A stretch of DNA of 64,000 nucleotides, taken from the NCBI RefSeq assembly GCF_014805625.2, contig NW_023998416.1, forward strand, positions 17,400,877-17,464,876, written 5' to 3'. The stretch comes from Glossina fuscipes. Taxonomy: Eukaryota; Arthropoda; Insecta; Diptera; Glossinidae. Positions 45,401 through 56,500 of this stretch are shown piece by piece (position 1 is the first letter of the stretch; each line of letters starts with the position of its first letter). Both the position numbers and the translations under genes were made by a program. Under the pieces are notes generated by a model that did not search any database, was not told where the DNA came from, and saw only the letters and a list, made by a program, of their open reading frames with translations.

Positions 45401-45846
45401 ACTCGAAACATTCGCATGGAGTTACACGATACCCTGAAAAACTAAGATAACCTCAATAAAAGCCATATAATGTAATTGTAATCAATACTGGGTGATTTGC
45501 TACGGATATTATGTATTTCAAAGAGCAGTTGCAATCTTCGGAATAAACATGATTCCTAGGTCGCTTTATATCGTTAGCATAGAAGCCTTAAGGGTCCTTA
45601 GTAGGCGATCAAAGCTCTGACTTACTTTTATCCAGATTTCTTTTTATTTTAGAAAAAAAAACGACTTTTAGAATACTTACGGCTGGATGCTTGATCAAGA
45701 AAATACCAGGATATGGAGAACATGTCAAACTTGAAGGCAATACTGAGACCGGCGTATATAAATTGCGTAGGCTGAGACCATAAGCCACGATTAACGTCGG
45801 GCAAAAACGGCCGTCGACCGCTTTCATATGACGATTCGTAAACCAT
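33437..45846 (-). CDS. Divergent SLC6-family transporter with a 9-kb first intron (predicted)
   Basis: Predicted exons: 45846-45681, 36423-36289, 36224-36051, 35961-35895, 35830-35695, 35639-35312, 35247-35099, 34586-34458, 33994-33788, 33718-33437; 590 residues, all phases compatible. ATG 45844-45846 (aaaATGg) opens MVYESSYESG; then RGLWSQPTQFIYAGLSIAFK (SLC6 RxxW and TM1), IQAFLGQFSSSGFISFFRL (TM2-3), an EL2 with NATDSYVDFVNHHIPSVMYF, GPGWGLFITLASFNKFNADI (TM6), SGSVMANMSGANFWSMLFYF (TM8), CWIYGRERLQRDIEFMV, and tail PTDWYPV. TM1 lacks the GxGNxWRFP motif needed for sodium and substrate in normal SLC6, so transport activity is doubtful. The 36051/35961 junction uses weak sites. The link of first exon to body spans 9.26 kb and rests on phase and homology; an alternative is that 45.7 kb is an orphan exon like the 31-kb one. 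Confidence 0.68.
34050..34440 (+). repeat. Family A repeat, short complete-looking copy
   Basis: Starts acaccctacaccactacta and ends gaagtgatgtagggtattta plus a GTGG/CCAC hairpin (34414-34429). The two ends are inverted complements over about 13 bases (accctacaccact versus agtgatgtagggt). It lies in the intron between exons 8 and 9 of the divergent SLC6 gene. Confidence 0.7.
36478..36740 (-). repeat. Family A repeat, reverse copy
   Basis: Begins with the 3' hairpin gtggg-acccag-cccac (36483-36498), followed by gtccgatccgaattattttc, agaaggacagagggacagac and tctcaagtccttctgaatat, the reversed core motifs. Confidence 0.7.
37130..37384 (-). other. Unassigned 84-codon open frame
   Basis: An ATG-initiated frame rich in aromatic residues (WHYFWRLNYIIFRHLNVVGD; VHWGDIFYFRVYYKRVIFEN). 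I recognise no family. It lies in the long first intron of the predicted divergent SLC6 gene among repeats; it may be a transposon fragment or chance. Confidence 0.25.
37640..37835 (+). repeat. Two-unit tandem repeat
   Basis: Units at about 37,640-37,680 (aaacttgggccatgtaggtc ... tttttcgagctcc) and about 37,785-37,833 (gatttgggccacgtcaggtc ... gtttcgagctccc) share the same order of motifs roughly 150 bases apart. Followed at 37,961-37,976 by an orphan family A hairpin (gtcgg...ccgac). Confidence 0.5.
38555..39390 (+). repeat. Family A repeat, long copy
   Basis: About 830 bases: ttgtaacctacaccagttat, the cgatcgactcagaatcac core, ccgatgaaccctagtaaa-type block, ttgcaattttcaaaatttgt, ggcattctcaatcgctacga, cctttatatggaaacaaaat, and the end tgtggtgaaggatatttaat with ttcttag. 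It is the fullest copy in the window and defines the order of blocks used to recognise fragments. Confidence 0.7.
39610..39760 (+). repeat. Family B repeat, 5' fragment
   Basis: cctccactgaaggatttggg, cgtcaaaacgtttccaacac and tcaaaaggaagcttcataga parallel the beginnings of the 31.8- and 61.6-kb copies. Confidence 0.5.
40735..42180 (+). pseudogene. Inverted broken copy of the divergent SLC6 gene (3' exons)
   Basis: Plus-strand counterparts of the last four exons of the 33.4-kb gene: 40740-40845 (SVMANMSGANFWSMLFYF, then a stop in place of Met), 41142-41258 (TVLNIDERF-like frame shift, then DRKLEVGFGLTAALCFISLY and TSN|GTAAGT), 41716-41960 (GVVYFTAITSDASITQIILN ... YGRERLQSDIEFMVE-stop) and 42009-42170 (FYEHLPLSTTGIKLFALLF, then decay). 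Premature stops and frameshifts make it a pseudogene. It sits head-to-head with the gene it resembles, within the predicted 9-kb intron. Confidence 0.78.
41290..41665 (-). repeat. Family A repeat, reverse copy within the SLC6 pseudogene
   Basis: Reverse-strand order: acaccctactccctgttcac, gtccgatccgaaccatattc, ggtgtaccaaacttcatgaa, gacagaccgccggacaaacc, gaatcgatcggtataaaaaa, atcaagccctcctgggtgtt. It occupies the intron between two pseudogene exons, mirroring the family A copy (34050-34440) in the same intron of the functional relative. Confidence 0.75.
42330..43060 (+). repeat. Family B repeat, long copy 1
   Basis: About 730 bases aligning along the whole length with 61.6-62.4 kb: tttatacccatcactgtaag, ctgtccgtctgtgtagcgcc, gttggcactctccttttcgc, aaaatgaagatatcgacttc, agcagaagcccgcggtggag, aacaaaaatttgtaagctct, aagacagaatatttaaaact, and agcgatatgggtaccaaata with aggacttggagagc-like ends. 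Confidence 0.8.
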
Positions 45847-46632
45847 TTTATCAATTTGTCAAAACACTAATTTTCATAAATTTATTACGCCTGACTAGGC
45901 TTAGATAATTTTCTATAATAATTTTCAGGATTATGCAAATTATTTGCTTTAGAAATTTTTTATATTTTTAATTTACTTTCACAGGTTTCTGGCAATTTTT
46001 AAAACTACAATTTTTCTCAATTCTCGCTTCCTATCATAAATTCAATGAACTTGACATTTTCTTCTCTTTTAAGAAATAAAACACAGGAAGACACATTCGT
46101 TGTAATTCAATTTCAATTCAGTAAATTTTCAAATGGGAAAAGAAAAAACGAAAACGAAAACGCAAACGAGAGAAAAACCACTTGTTAATCTGAGCTATAT
46201 TTATGTATGTAACGGACACCTTGTTATGGCTCTACCTATACGCGTACTATATATTGAACAGATGATGAACTCGTAAAACATTCAATTCAAGTAATAATTT
46301 TTTTTTTTTGTTTTTGTTTATCTTTTTGGTTTTTAACGATTTTAAAGCTAGTAAAGTACTGCGATGTTGGTGTTATTAGTTGCTGTTGAGATGTTACGGC
46401 TTAAATAAAATTTCCATGTGATTAAATGATGTTCTAATTAGTCGAACAGCACAGCAAGACTGATCAAATAAAAACATTAACATTGCAATTTGAATCTGCA
46501 ACAATGATCTCTGCTTTTGATTACAATACCAATAAGGAAACTTTCGCACACACACACACACACACACGCACATACACACACACATTGATAACGATACGCA
46601 TACATACACTTCATTGCATTGCATAGTGCATT
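45640..46632. repeat. SLC6 first exon and upstream block, duplicated at 30.95-31.80 kb
   Basis: Direct-orientation segmental duplication of about 0.9-1.0 kb. Shared blocks include gaccggcgtatataaattgc, aggctgagaccataagccac, attaacgtcggg, atcataaattcaatgaactt, cggcttaaataaaatttcca, gatcaaataaaaacatt and gcatagtgcatt. It covers the first exon (minus) and its putative promoter. This copy keeps the reading frame; the other does not. A (CA)n tract at 46547-46584 is inserted only here. Confidence 0.82.
46547..46584. repeat. (CA)n microsatellite
   Basis: CA dinucleotide tract with a few interruptions (gca, cat) in the upstream block of the SLC6 first exon. Confidence 0.9.
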
Positions 46633-46639
46633 TCTTTTT

Positions 46640-49600
46640 TTTTCACTGTAGTTTTTGTGGATGAACCACCACTCGAATCGTAAATTTGTTCATAAGAATG
46701 TATTAAGAGGAGAGAAAGCGAATGAGAGGGAGCGAGAAATAGTAAACACCAGAAACAACACACAACAATCCAAACATTTATCTCTTGATTTCGGAACAAT
46801 TGCATAGAGCATAGCATTTTGCTTTTCATTTTGAAGATCTTCTAAGTGTGCATATTAAAGAAAAAAAAAAGAAAAAAAAAAACAAGAGGAAAACATTTTT
46901 AATTTTTTAATTCATTGCAAAGTATTTATGTACAGCGTTTTTGTTTAATTGAAAAAAATTCAATTTCTAATATTGCATATGCTTCTCTATTTTGCTGGTA
47001 ATTATTTGCTTAAAAAGTATAAACATTTTGTGTCTCTTTTTTTGTTTTTCGAATCGTATCAACCGCAACTGACTCTCAAGTTCATCATTATTGTGTTTAG
47101 GTTTTCGTTATAATCATAAATGTTGTCTACTGATAGCAAAATAGTATTTCTGTTTAACGCATACGTAGAGGGACATGGTTTGAGAAGTACATGATTTGAA
47201 TTTTATTCATTGTATTCGCTATCATGGAAAGATGGTGCAATTAGTTAGTTAAACACTTCGCCGTTGCCGCGCGTGTAGAAGCAAGGCTTAATAAACTGCA
47301 AATGCTTACGGCTATTGCTTTCCACCTTATGAAAACGAAACCTTATGTAATTTCTTAAGTATAATGAACGCTGTCAATACACGAGTGCATGTATATGTGC
47401 GCGAGTGACTATGTATATGTGTATATAAAGATTCTTCCATTTCGTCGCGATTAACTTTTAAATGAAAGAAATCCGCCCGAATTTATTGACGTTCGTGCAA
47501 TCTGTCTTTCGCTCCCCGCTTGTCTGTCCTAAGGATAGAATCATATTATTAACTGTTCAGTCCCCGATTTCAATCTTTTTATAACGTCTTCAATTGTTCG
47601 CTTAAAAAAACAAACTTTGCGACTAGGCTGCTGCGACCGATTGTTTGGATAATTACCTAATACGACTGCAGATTGAATTATCAAATGAAAATAAAACAAA
47701 GGTCAGAACTTGACCTTAAAAGAATGAAATGAAAATTATAACGACAGTACATTAACGCTAGACTAAGCTAAGTAAAATGATTGAAATTGAACTTTGAGAA
47801 TAAAAGTTCGTACAATTCGTGAATGGTGTTGTGCGACATCATTAGAGATAAAGATGACGAGTTGAGATGTGAAAAAAAAAACGAAGACCTGTTGTAACAT
47901 GGCCTCACCAGGGACAAATAAGAGAATGGGACAAGTTGTTCGTAGCGCTGTTTTCATATTCCCTAGATGGCAACAGGCGGATTTTTTAAATATATTTTCT
48001 AAGTGTGAGGGGATTTAAGTGAAATTAAACATTGCAAGCTTGCCGTGAGAAACTGTTTCGACCTTTGCGAATTTGACATTTCGTTCGAAAGACGTGCAAA
48101 CATGCAGGCATCTAAGTATGGATTCGCGAAGAAAGTCAGAATATTTTAAATCAAGTCAAATTTTTCTATACCTGAACATAGCTTTGGTTTTTGCTCTAAA
48201 TTTACATTTTTTTAAGTAGTCTTTTTCTATTATTCTACACTGCATTGTCTACTTATGTCAAGTAGATTCTCCACTATTCACTGCGTTATCTTAAGTACGT
48301 CGTTTATGCTAGTTAACTCTAACAGGTAAAGGTAAGGTAAGGTATTCAATGGTCGATGCCATTTGTTACTTTCACAATTTTTATTCACACATATTTAAAA
48401 TAATCTCATTCTTTCTTTGATTTGTTTGTTTTAAATAATTATAATGATAATTTACTTTATATGTCTAAACGTATCCTGTATAGTCATAGAATAATTAATT
48501 CTTTGCGCTTATTCTGTTTTAACGATAATGCGGAATTTTCGAATGTTTATTTCATTTCTTCGGAAAAATATATTTGATAAAGTATAAATTCAAACTTATC
48601 AGCAGCGTCGAGTAAATGCTTGAAATTTCTACACATACTTATTACAAGTTGAAACACAAGGCTTCTGAATGCCATTAAAACGAATATTGGAAACTGGACA
48701 AAATTCCGTCTACTCACATGCCTGCCGCTCTATGCGCCTGTTGTAAAAGCAAAACTGACATTTGATGATGATTTGTCCATATTTTCTGCAAAATTTCGTA
48801 TTATTTGACTATACGATTACGTAACAAAATTGTCCATAGCGATTAGAAGGGATTCGACTAGGAGTCTGAAGTGAGAAGCCGGTACGAAGAAAACGCTCAT
48901 TGTTCATCTTAATAGTTATGCTTTTTATAGATTCCTTCAGAGACGAAGTAGTGTTAAGGGGTTCTTTACTGGTCCCTCTTTAACTACGACGCTTATGAAA
49001 TGATTGAAGAAATTAATGATCGCGACTTTAGGAGGCCATATGCTCAAGGAAATTTCGCATAAAGAAGCAGCATCCGGGTGGCATAGACGTGGATTGTCCA
49101 TATGTAGAGTATCAAACCAAGATTTCAATATTGTTTCTAAAATATCTATATAGACGCCAACAATCCTTCCAAACTACTTTTAAAAATAATAGGGCGACAA
49201 AAGACATCCGCCATTGCTCACAACCCCTAAAGCTTTGAGAGTAACAAGACTCTTTTTATGAACCTCTTTAGGATGTAAATGTAAGACTCTATCATGTTTT
49301 CGTTTTATTCCTCAAAAAAAATGGAAAATGTTAGTAATCCCAAGGAACTTCAATTTGCATCCAGGAAACCCTACAGCCGTCTTTTACGTACACGGTAACA
49401 CTTACAACGAGGGTTGGCAGGTCATGGCCTCGGAATTAAAATTAAAAAATTACTTTATTGTCGTTGATAGACTGAAAAGCCACTATATTAACAAATTCCT
49501 TCTAAGTTCGATATCTTTATTAGACAATGATTTACGACAAACATGTTGTCGTTCTATATAATGTAATATCAGTGAATAATTTTCTCATTATCTAAATACA

Positions 49601-50594
49601 ATATAAAATTTTGAATGACGTTACAGTGCGACTTCGCACGACTCATCTTTATTTGTTTGCTATGAAAGCCGCTTGTAAGCTGAAACAGTCGGCATAATCC
49701 AAATTTTGTACTAGGCACTAGCTTCAAGGTAGATGTCATCACTCAATATATCGACCTTACATCATATTTTTATGCGACATAATTGCGTAGGTAATTATAC
49801 GTAGAAATATTTTATTCTCAAAATAGATTGACTTTTCATGTTTAAGCTTCAACATACGGTGCAAAAAGGAGTTTCTTTTCTATCGTTCGGGGAAAGAAGA
49901 AATGATGTCGGCACAAAATCCGAAATTTTCGTTTTTAGAAAAAGTAGTTTGGGGCCGTGATAAGTGCCCGATTATTGTTACCAGATGCCAAGCTATAAAA
50001 AGACATAATTTCAGATATTTGTGTTCGTTACACGTGGTATTGGGGCCATTTATCGACAAGTAGTGGTTCCATATTTACACATCTAATAGGGTTTCGTAAC
50101 GTCCGTCACACAATTCAAAACAGAGTCGAAAATTAACGCTTTTCTAACATGCTGTTCAATTTTGCGACAATCGAAATTAAAGATAAAATTTGTTGTCGAG
50201 TTTGTTGGCTTGAACGATATAACGTTAACTGGCGTAAACATAGACATTGGCTAAAATGATTTCGTTTCTAGCGACACATAGTTTTCCTTCGTGCCAAATT
50301 TTTGGTCGTATATCTTCTCTGGTATGAAAAAAAAGTGCTTATTTCAATTCACTTACGCTTTACTTATAGCTCATCTTAATCCAGGTAGGTTTATTGTATA
50401 TTTTTCGAACAATAATAAAACAAATATTTTTAACTGTGCTGTAAGGTCGCGCACAGCGCGTGTAAACGACTAAATTATAAAGAGATTAACAAAAAAAGTA
50501 ACTTGTAAAAAATATATCTAATAAGCTCGATTCCTCCTTCAACATGAACCATAACATGACGCATACCGCATATGACAAATCTGTAAAACAATGT
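46640..50594. other. Intergenic, no supported gene
   Basis: AT-rich DNA with scattered short open frames. One plus-strand frame at 49328-49561 (FNLHPGNPTAVFYVHGNTYN) has no family I recognise. A short hairpin-bearing stretch near 49.62 kb (gtgcgacttcgcac) may be a family A end. Nothing else supportable. Confidence 0.5.
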
Positions 50595-53500
50595 TTATGT
50601 CGGCTGACGATGTTCTCGATCTACGATAACCAGCATTTCTGAAGTGCCCATAATCTCTTCATAGAAACGTCTATTATCCGCATCGACTGGATGCCAATCG
50701 TGTGGAGCAAAACATTGTTTCACGCGATCACGTAATGAACCCGTTGTCCGGCAGACCTTATACACCATGTAAATTGGGGCGATTACATATACAAGACTTT
50801 GTATGATGATCATTAGCAAAGAAGGCGGATCTTCCTTTTGCAGTAAGTATAATACTTGAAACTGCAATATACGAAATTATATAAATTTTTGTCATTTTTC
50901 AATTTTCACTTAAGCTCAATTGCGTTTACTCACAACACTTATCACCAGAAATGCTGGCGTAACGAAACGTAGAAGAAATATTTTAAAATTCGATATAGTT
51001 TTGCCCAACATGAATTGTAAATCACATTGAAAACGTTCACGGCCGTAAATCCATGTGGTAATGGTTAACAATAGAATTGATAATGTTAGATGAGTGAGTG
51101 TTACTATGTCGGGTAGCAAATGCAGATAAGCGAAACCTTGCTACAATTAAGGGGTGTTTGAAAGATTTATTTAAAAAAGAGATTTTTTTTTTTTTTAACA
51201 AAAAAAATTACGAGTTACCTTCGTACAGAAATACACCGATGTTAATAATAAAGTTGTTATCATAAGGATGGTAATCAACGGTTTCCTACTTCTGGCCGAT
51301 TCATATTCGTCAAATATAGCCGTTAGAACAGTCATCATTTGTATAATCTAAAATTATATAAAATAAAAACACAAAGGTATTAAACTCCACTGAGACATAT
51401 TTTTTACGTATTTAGTACTTTATTGTTCTTGGAGAACTGTGAAAATTATATTCCGAGGCCAAAAAAAAAAAAAGACTTAGTGTGCGAGTTAGGTCTGGTT
51501 GTACGATATCAGATTAATTTGTTGCTTTCGCTCAACAAAAGCCAAAACAAATTTCGGTTTTTCTGGGTCATACAGAAATATACAAAAATCCTTACGCCTA
51601 CGTTTTTGTACGTAGGTGCATCTACAAAATGCAATTCTTAGATGCTGACCCAGCAATCTATTACGATGCTCAATTAGTAAAGTAAACAAACGTAAAGTAG
51701 CCAACATTTCTTCCTGCGTTTCCTATCAGAGAGAATATACCACAAAATATGTATCTTTTATTCGCTCAAAAATTGAATTTTACTCGACGAACCCAAAGAA
51801 CAAATGTCGCGTAACATGCGCTTGCATAGTATTCACAGCTTAAAGTAAGAATAAGTATGGAAGCGAGATTAGTCCGAAGTTGGCACATCTAAACTACAGT
51901 AATGTGTAAACTTTTTTTTTTGTAGCTTGGACATCTGACAACAACAAACAGTAGTAATGTCAACGTACACATGGTGTTTCTAGCAACAAAAATGACGAGA
52001 TTTGTGACCAATACAGAGTGTTCGTGGATCCATTTTGGAAGGCCCAGGCGTAAAAATTCACACATCGACAGCGTAGTGGGATTAGACTGTTAAAGTCTGG
52101 TGAAACGGTGAACACCAAATGCTCTCAACAATCACTAATCGTCATATAAAAAACGACGAGCGAAATGTTGAGGTTAACTTCGGAAGGGTAGCCGCCCATC
52201 CACTAACACATCAAAATCGTTATGCGGTATGTCGAAAACATTCAGCTGAGAATTGCTAGCCCATATGGCTTATCAAACTCGATTTTTTTTGATTACCACA
52301 TCAATCGAGTACGATCGAGTACTCGAGTACGTACACTCTGAGTAGCGCCTCCTTTCTTACAAAAGTGAAAACAGCTTGATAACGCCTGGTTTACCTCAAA
52401 AGGGCAGCAGTTTCGTCGGCCTGGCATATAGTTAGCGGCGAGCAATATTTCGAATAAACTGTATATAGAGTAATAGTAATATATGAAGTTGTATTTTCGA
52501 TACGAAATTTCATAAGTAGACACCTGTGGTATATAGTAATATATAATGTACGATGCATATTTAACATACTTAATGTACATTCTGTGATTTTTATCTTACC
52601 ACAGCACTCAACTCAGCCATGAACAACATGCTGAAAAATAGAAAACTCCAGAAATTTGGTAGGCTAGTGAAACTGCCGAATAAGTAGGCAAAACATAAAT
52701 ACAAAAATTGCATATTATGCTCTTCTTCGACATGATAATGAAATAGACCAACGTGATCTGGAATGAATCAGAAAGAGAGAGAGAGAGAGAGAGAGAGTTA
52801 AAATAATGTCTTATATTCTTTCGTTACCTTCAAAATTATCCAAAGCTATACGTCCACAAATTAAGGCCATGAACGTCATAAGCATATGAGTACCAGATAT
52901 CCAATAGATGAGCTTCTCGCTGTTACGCCTAAAACTGTTATGACTAGCCAAAGTAAGAATAGTACCCCAACCTGGGCCCAATACCCAGGTAGGCATTAAA
53001 ATGGCCGCTCTTACTCCAGCCATAATTGTCGCTTTGCTATTATTCACCGTGGGCTCCATATAACTTATGAAGCTATCCCATGAAAACTCGACGTGTATAA
53101 GTAAATGTACGAAAATTGCTCCAAAAGTTGTCATCATAATCAAACCTAAGCAACGTAAAAATTTTCCTATCTGATGGAATTTATGAAAACTCTTAATACC
53201 GTCAAAAGTTTCCACATTAAATTATTCACACATACAAATGTTATCTTTTTCAATACAATGAAAATGGTCAGCAACCATACTGCAAGAACACCGCATAACA
53301 TTGGCCACGATATCCATAGATCTTTTGTGCCACTATCAGCGGAACGTATGATTGCGCTGTGTTTATAAGGTACAAATATTTCGTTAAACGAATATCTGAA
53401 AAGCATTTTACTTTGTAAGCTTACCGAAAAAACTCTACCGTTGCATGAGGATACTGTTCTTCATCCTGTAATATGTCAAATATATTTATCATCCATGTGC

Positions 53501-56500
53501 ATGATATTAGATTTTTATATGAAAGATACCTCCTCATCATAATAACTGTGCGTGGAACAATTAATCGAATTCCAAGCATTATCACAGCTCATCCATGGTA
53601 TCACAGTATGCAAAGAATTTGCAGCATAAATTAGAGGAATCGATGCCAGAACAGCGTAGTATGATAATGTAGCTAAATTATGAAATAATATCGAATAACC
53701 GATGCCTTTAAAAATGGGAGCAACACGAAATACGGAAATAATGCCAGATGAAGAGAATTGACCCAAAAATGTTTGAATACCAAATATGGGTATAGCATAT
53801 AGTAACATCCCTATTAGATAAGAGCAGATAGAGTAAACTGTAAAGAAAGACAAGCAAAAAACATGACATTCGGAATAAATCGATTCTTCGAAATATGTTT
53901 TTTAAAGATTAGAGATGAAGCATAATGAAAATTATAATACAAAGAAATATAATATATATAAATATTATTAATAAACATGAGATACCAAAACGATTTTGTC
54001 AAGTCAATTAGTATGTCTGATCATTAGATACTGGCAAGGCGAAAAAATTGAAATAGAAACCTCAAACTATGAACATTTATTCTTGATTCACGGGAACAAA
54101 ACTACCCACATAAAAAACTAAAGCAGTGGCTAGTAAGAAAAGAAAAAAATTATATTTTCCCTCACTTGCTGAAAGGAAGAAAGTTTAGCAGCCGTCGAAT
54201 TGGCATAATTGCAAAAATGGCTATTGGAACTCAAAACTCCTCGACCGATCTGTTAACATACGCGCTCTCAAACTAGCAAACGTGTTTTACGTGATTTCAT
54301 ATTATTGCATAAAAATTAACATTGTTTATTAACAAAGTTTTATTGCGCCTACCGCTTCTAAATACCAAATTTGGTACAAAGTCACAAACACTATGACAAG
54401 CAACCACATAGCCTTCTCCTATGACTAGCTATCAGTTACAACGTCAGAATACAAAATTTGATTGTAAATATTCAAAGGTCTTCTCATACAACTGGAATTC
54501 ATCAACAAATTCTACAAAATTAAATGCCTTTTTGAAGATCGAAAATTAAAAATAAACAAAACGCCGTACTCGGTAGCTCTAAATTTAAATAATTTTTAGC
54601 ATATATATAAATATATAAGATGCTGATATAATTTTTATGTGCCATATTTGATTGCTATGCCGTAAAAGTTGTAAATTTTAGGATCATAACATGGCGGGCT
54701 TATGAATCGATGTATCTAATTTTTGAACTTGAGAATTTATCATGATATGGTGGAATGTGTGGAAGGAAAATGTACAGCAGACTAGTGGATTCAATGCGTT
54801 TTAGTAGGAACTTGTAAGATATGGGTGGCGAGCACAAATTGAGGGACAAAGAAAGTAGGCCGGGTGTCGTAACTCTCAAACCACTACAAGAGCCTAAAAA
54901 TAAAACGTTTAACGTTGTTGACAAACTAATATGCGAGGTAGATATTAAATGTAGGCTTAAGTCGTAAAAAAACTTAGTAACCATTATCGCGAGGCATATT
55001 TAATTAATTTAATTAAATAATCTATGGCACTGTAGCTGGTGTATCTTCTACTCCAAAAAAAAGGTAAGAAAATTATATTCGACGGGGGCCAAATCACGCA
55101 TACCCATCAAGTAAAAGCTTGGTCCACTTACGTTTTGAAATCGATTTTTTCTAAACGCCGTAAGACTTTATGTATTAGACTTCCACCATAATTAAATTAT
55201 AACTAACACATTATCGTTTTCTACTCTCCAACTCGTTTCAATTGAAGAAAACACTTATCTACTAAGTCGTAACGTCTATCACTATTAATTTATAATTACC
55301 ATACTTAGCTTCTCGCTTTCTACTTTTCAAGTCCCTTTCTGTGATACCAATATAACGGTCGGTAATGAGCAAATATCCACAAGTTTTTGTTAAGAAAGAG
55401 GAGGAGTCCAGTTTATGATCCACTGCGGACTTCTGCTCAATTTGATCTATTTTCAACGCCAATCTGCGCCCCAAAGCTTCCAAACTTGAAGTCGATATCT
55501 TCATTCTTGTAACTAGGAGAGTGCTAACAACACATACCACACGGACGCACATACATGGCTTAATCCATTCAGAATTTTACGCCGATCTAAAAAATATATG
55601 CTTTATAGGGTCTTCGAAACTTTCTCTTGGGTGTTACATACATTATGAAAAAAAATAAAATGAGAATACGCCCATCCTGCAATGGTGGATATAAAAAGGC
55701 ATTTAATTTGACTATGGATTTTGATGTTTGTGTGATTTCCATTTTTAGAACAAAAAAAGGCCGGCCATTAAAAATCTTACACAATTCCGCCTACCATTCA
55801 TCGTTGAAGGCAGGCGTCATAGTCGTACGACATGTACGTCGTCGTAGGCATCACAATATCTCAGTGCACCAAATCGCATCGAAATATCTTTAAATAGTGA
55901 TCTATTGGCTAAACATCTGTACATGTTAAAAGGATCGAAAGACTTAAATTGATGCAGATGCTGAATTAGTTGATATAATAAAAGACAGATACATCTGGGA
56001 AAGACTCTGGGTGTTGCATACATATCTTTAACATACCTTGCTGTATACTAAACTTACACTTTCCATGTCGTACATAATTTGAGATAAGAGTAAAGAATGG
56101 AACCATATCCTCTCACTTAAACGTAAGCCTTTATATGGTAAAAAGATTTAATATTAAATAAATTGGGATGAAAATTTTCATTGGATAGTGATTTGACATG
56201 CATACTTATTCGAACAACTTTGAACTATATGCATACATACATATAGTTTTTGGGCAATGCCTCATAGAAAGATTTTCGTGCAAAATAAGACTTTGTATGG
56301 CAACAAGGTACATTTTTTGATATTTTCTACTAAAAGAAAACAACTGAAGAACTATGTTGTGGAAAAGAGTGTACGATATGTAGTGATCGACTTTGCCCTC
56401 CTACATAAAGTTTTAAGTTGTTCTTCACAGACATCACATGAATACGCAGAGGACAAGCCATCAGATATTACAGTCGTTCTCGATCAAAGTGAATAAAAGA

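Noticed and set aside
45099..45437. 112-codon plus-strand open frame as a gene
   Set aside because: No recognisable domain, composition like the flanks and no splice or conservation evidence visible.
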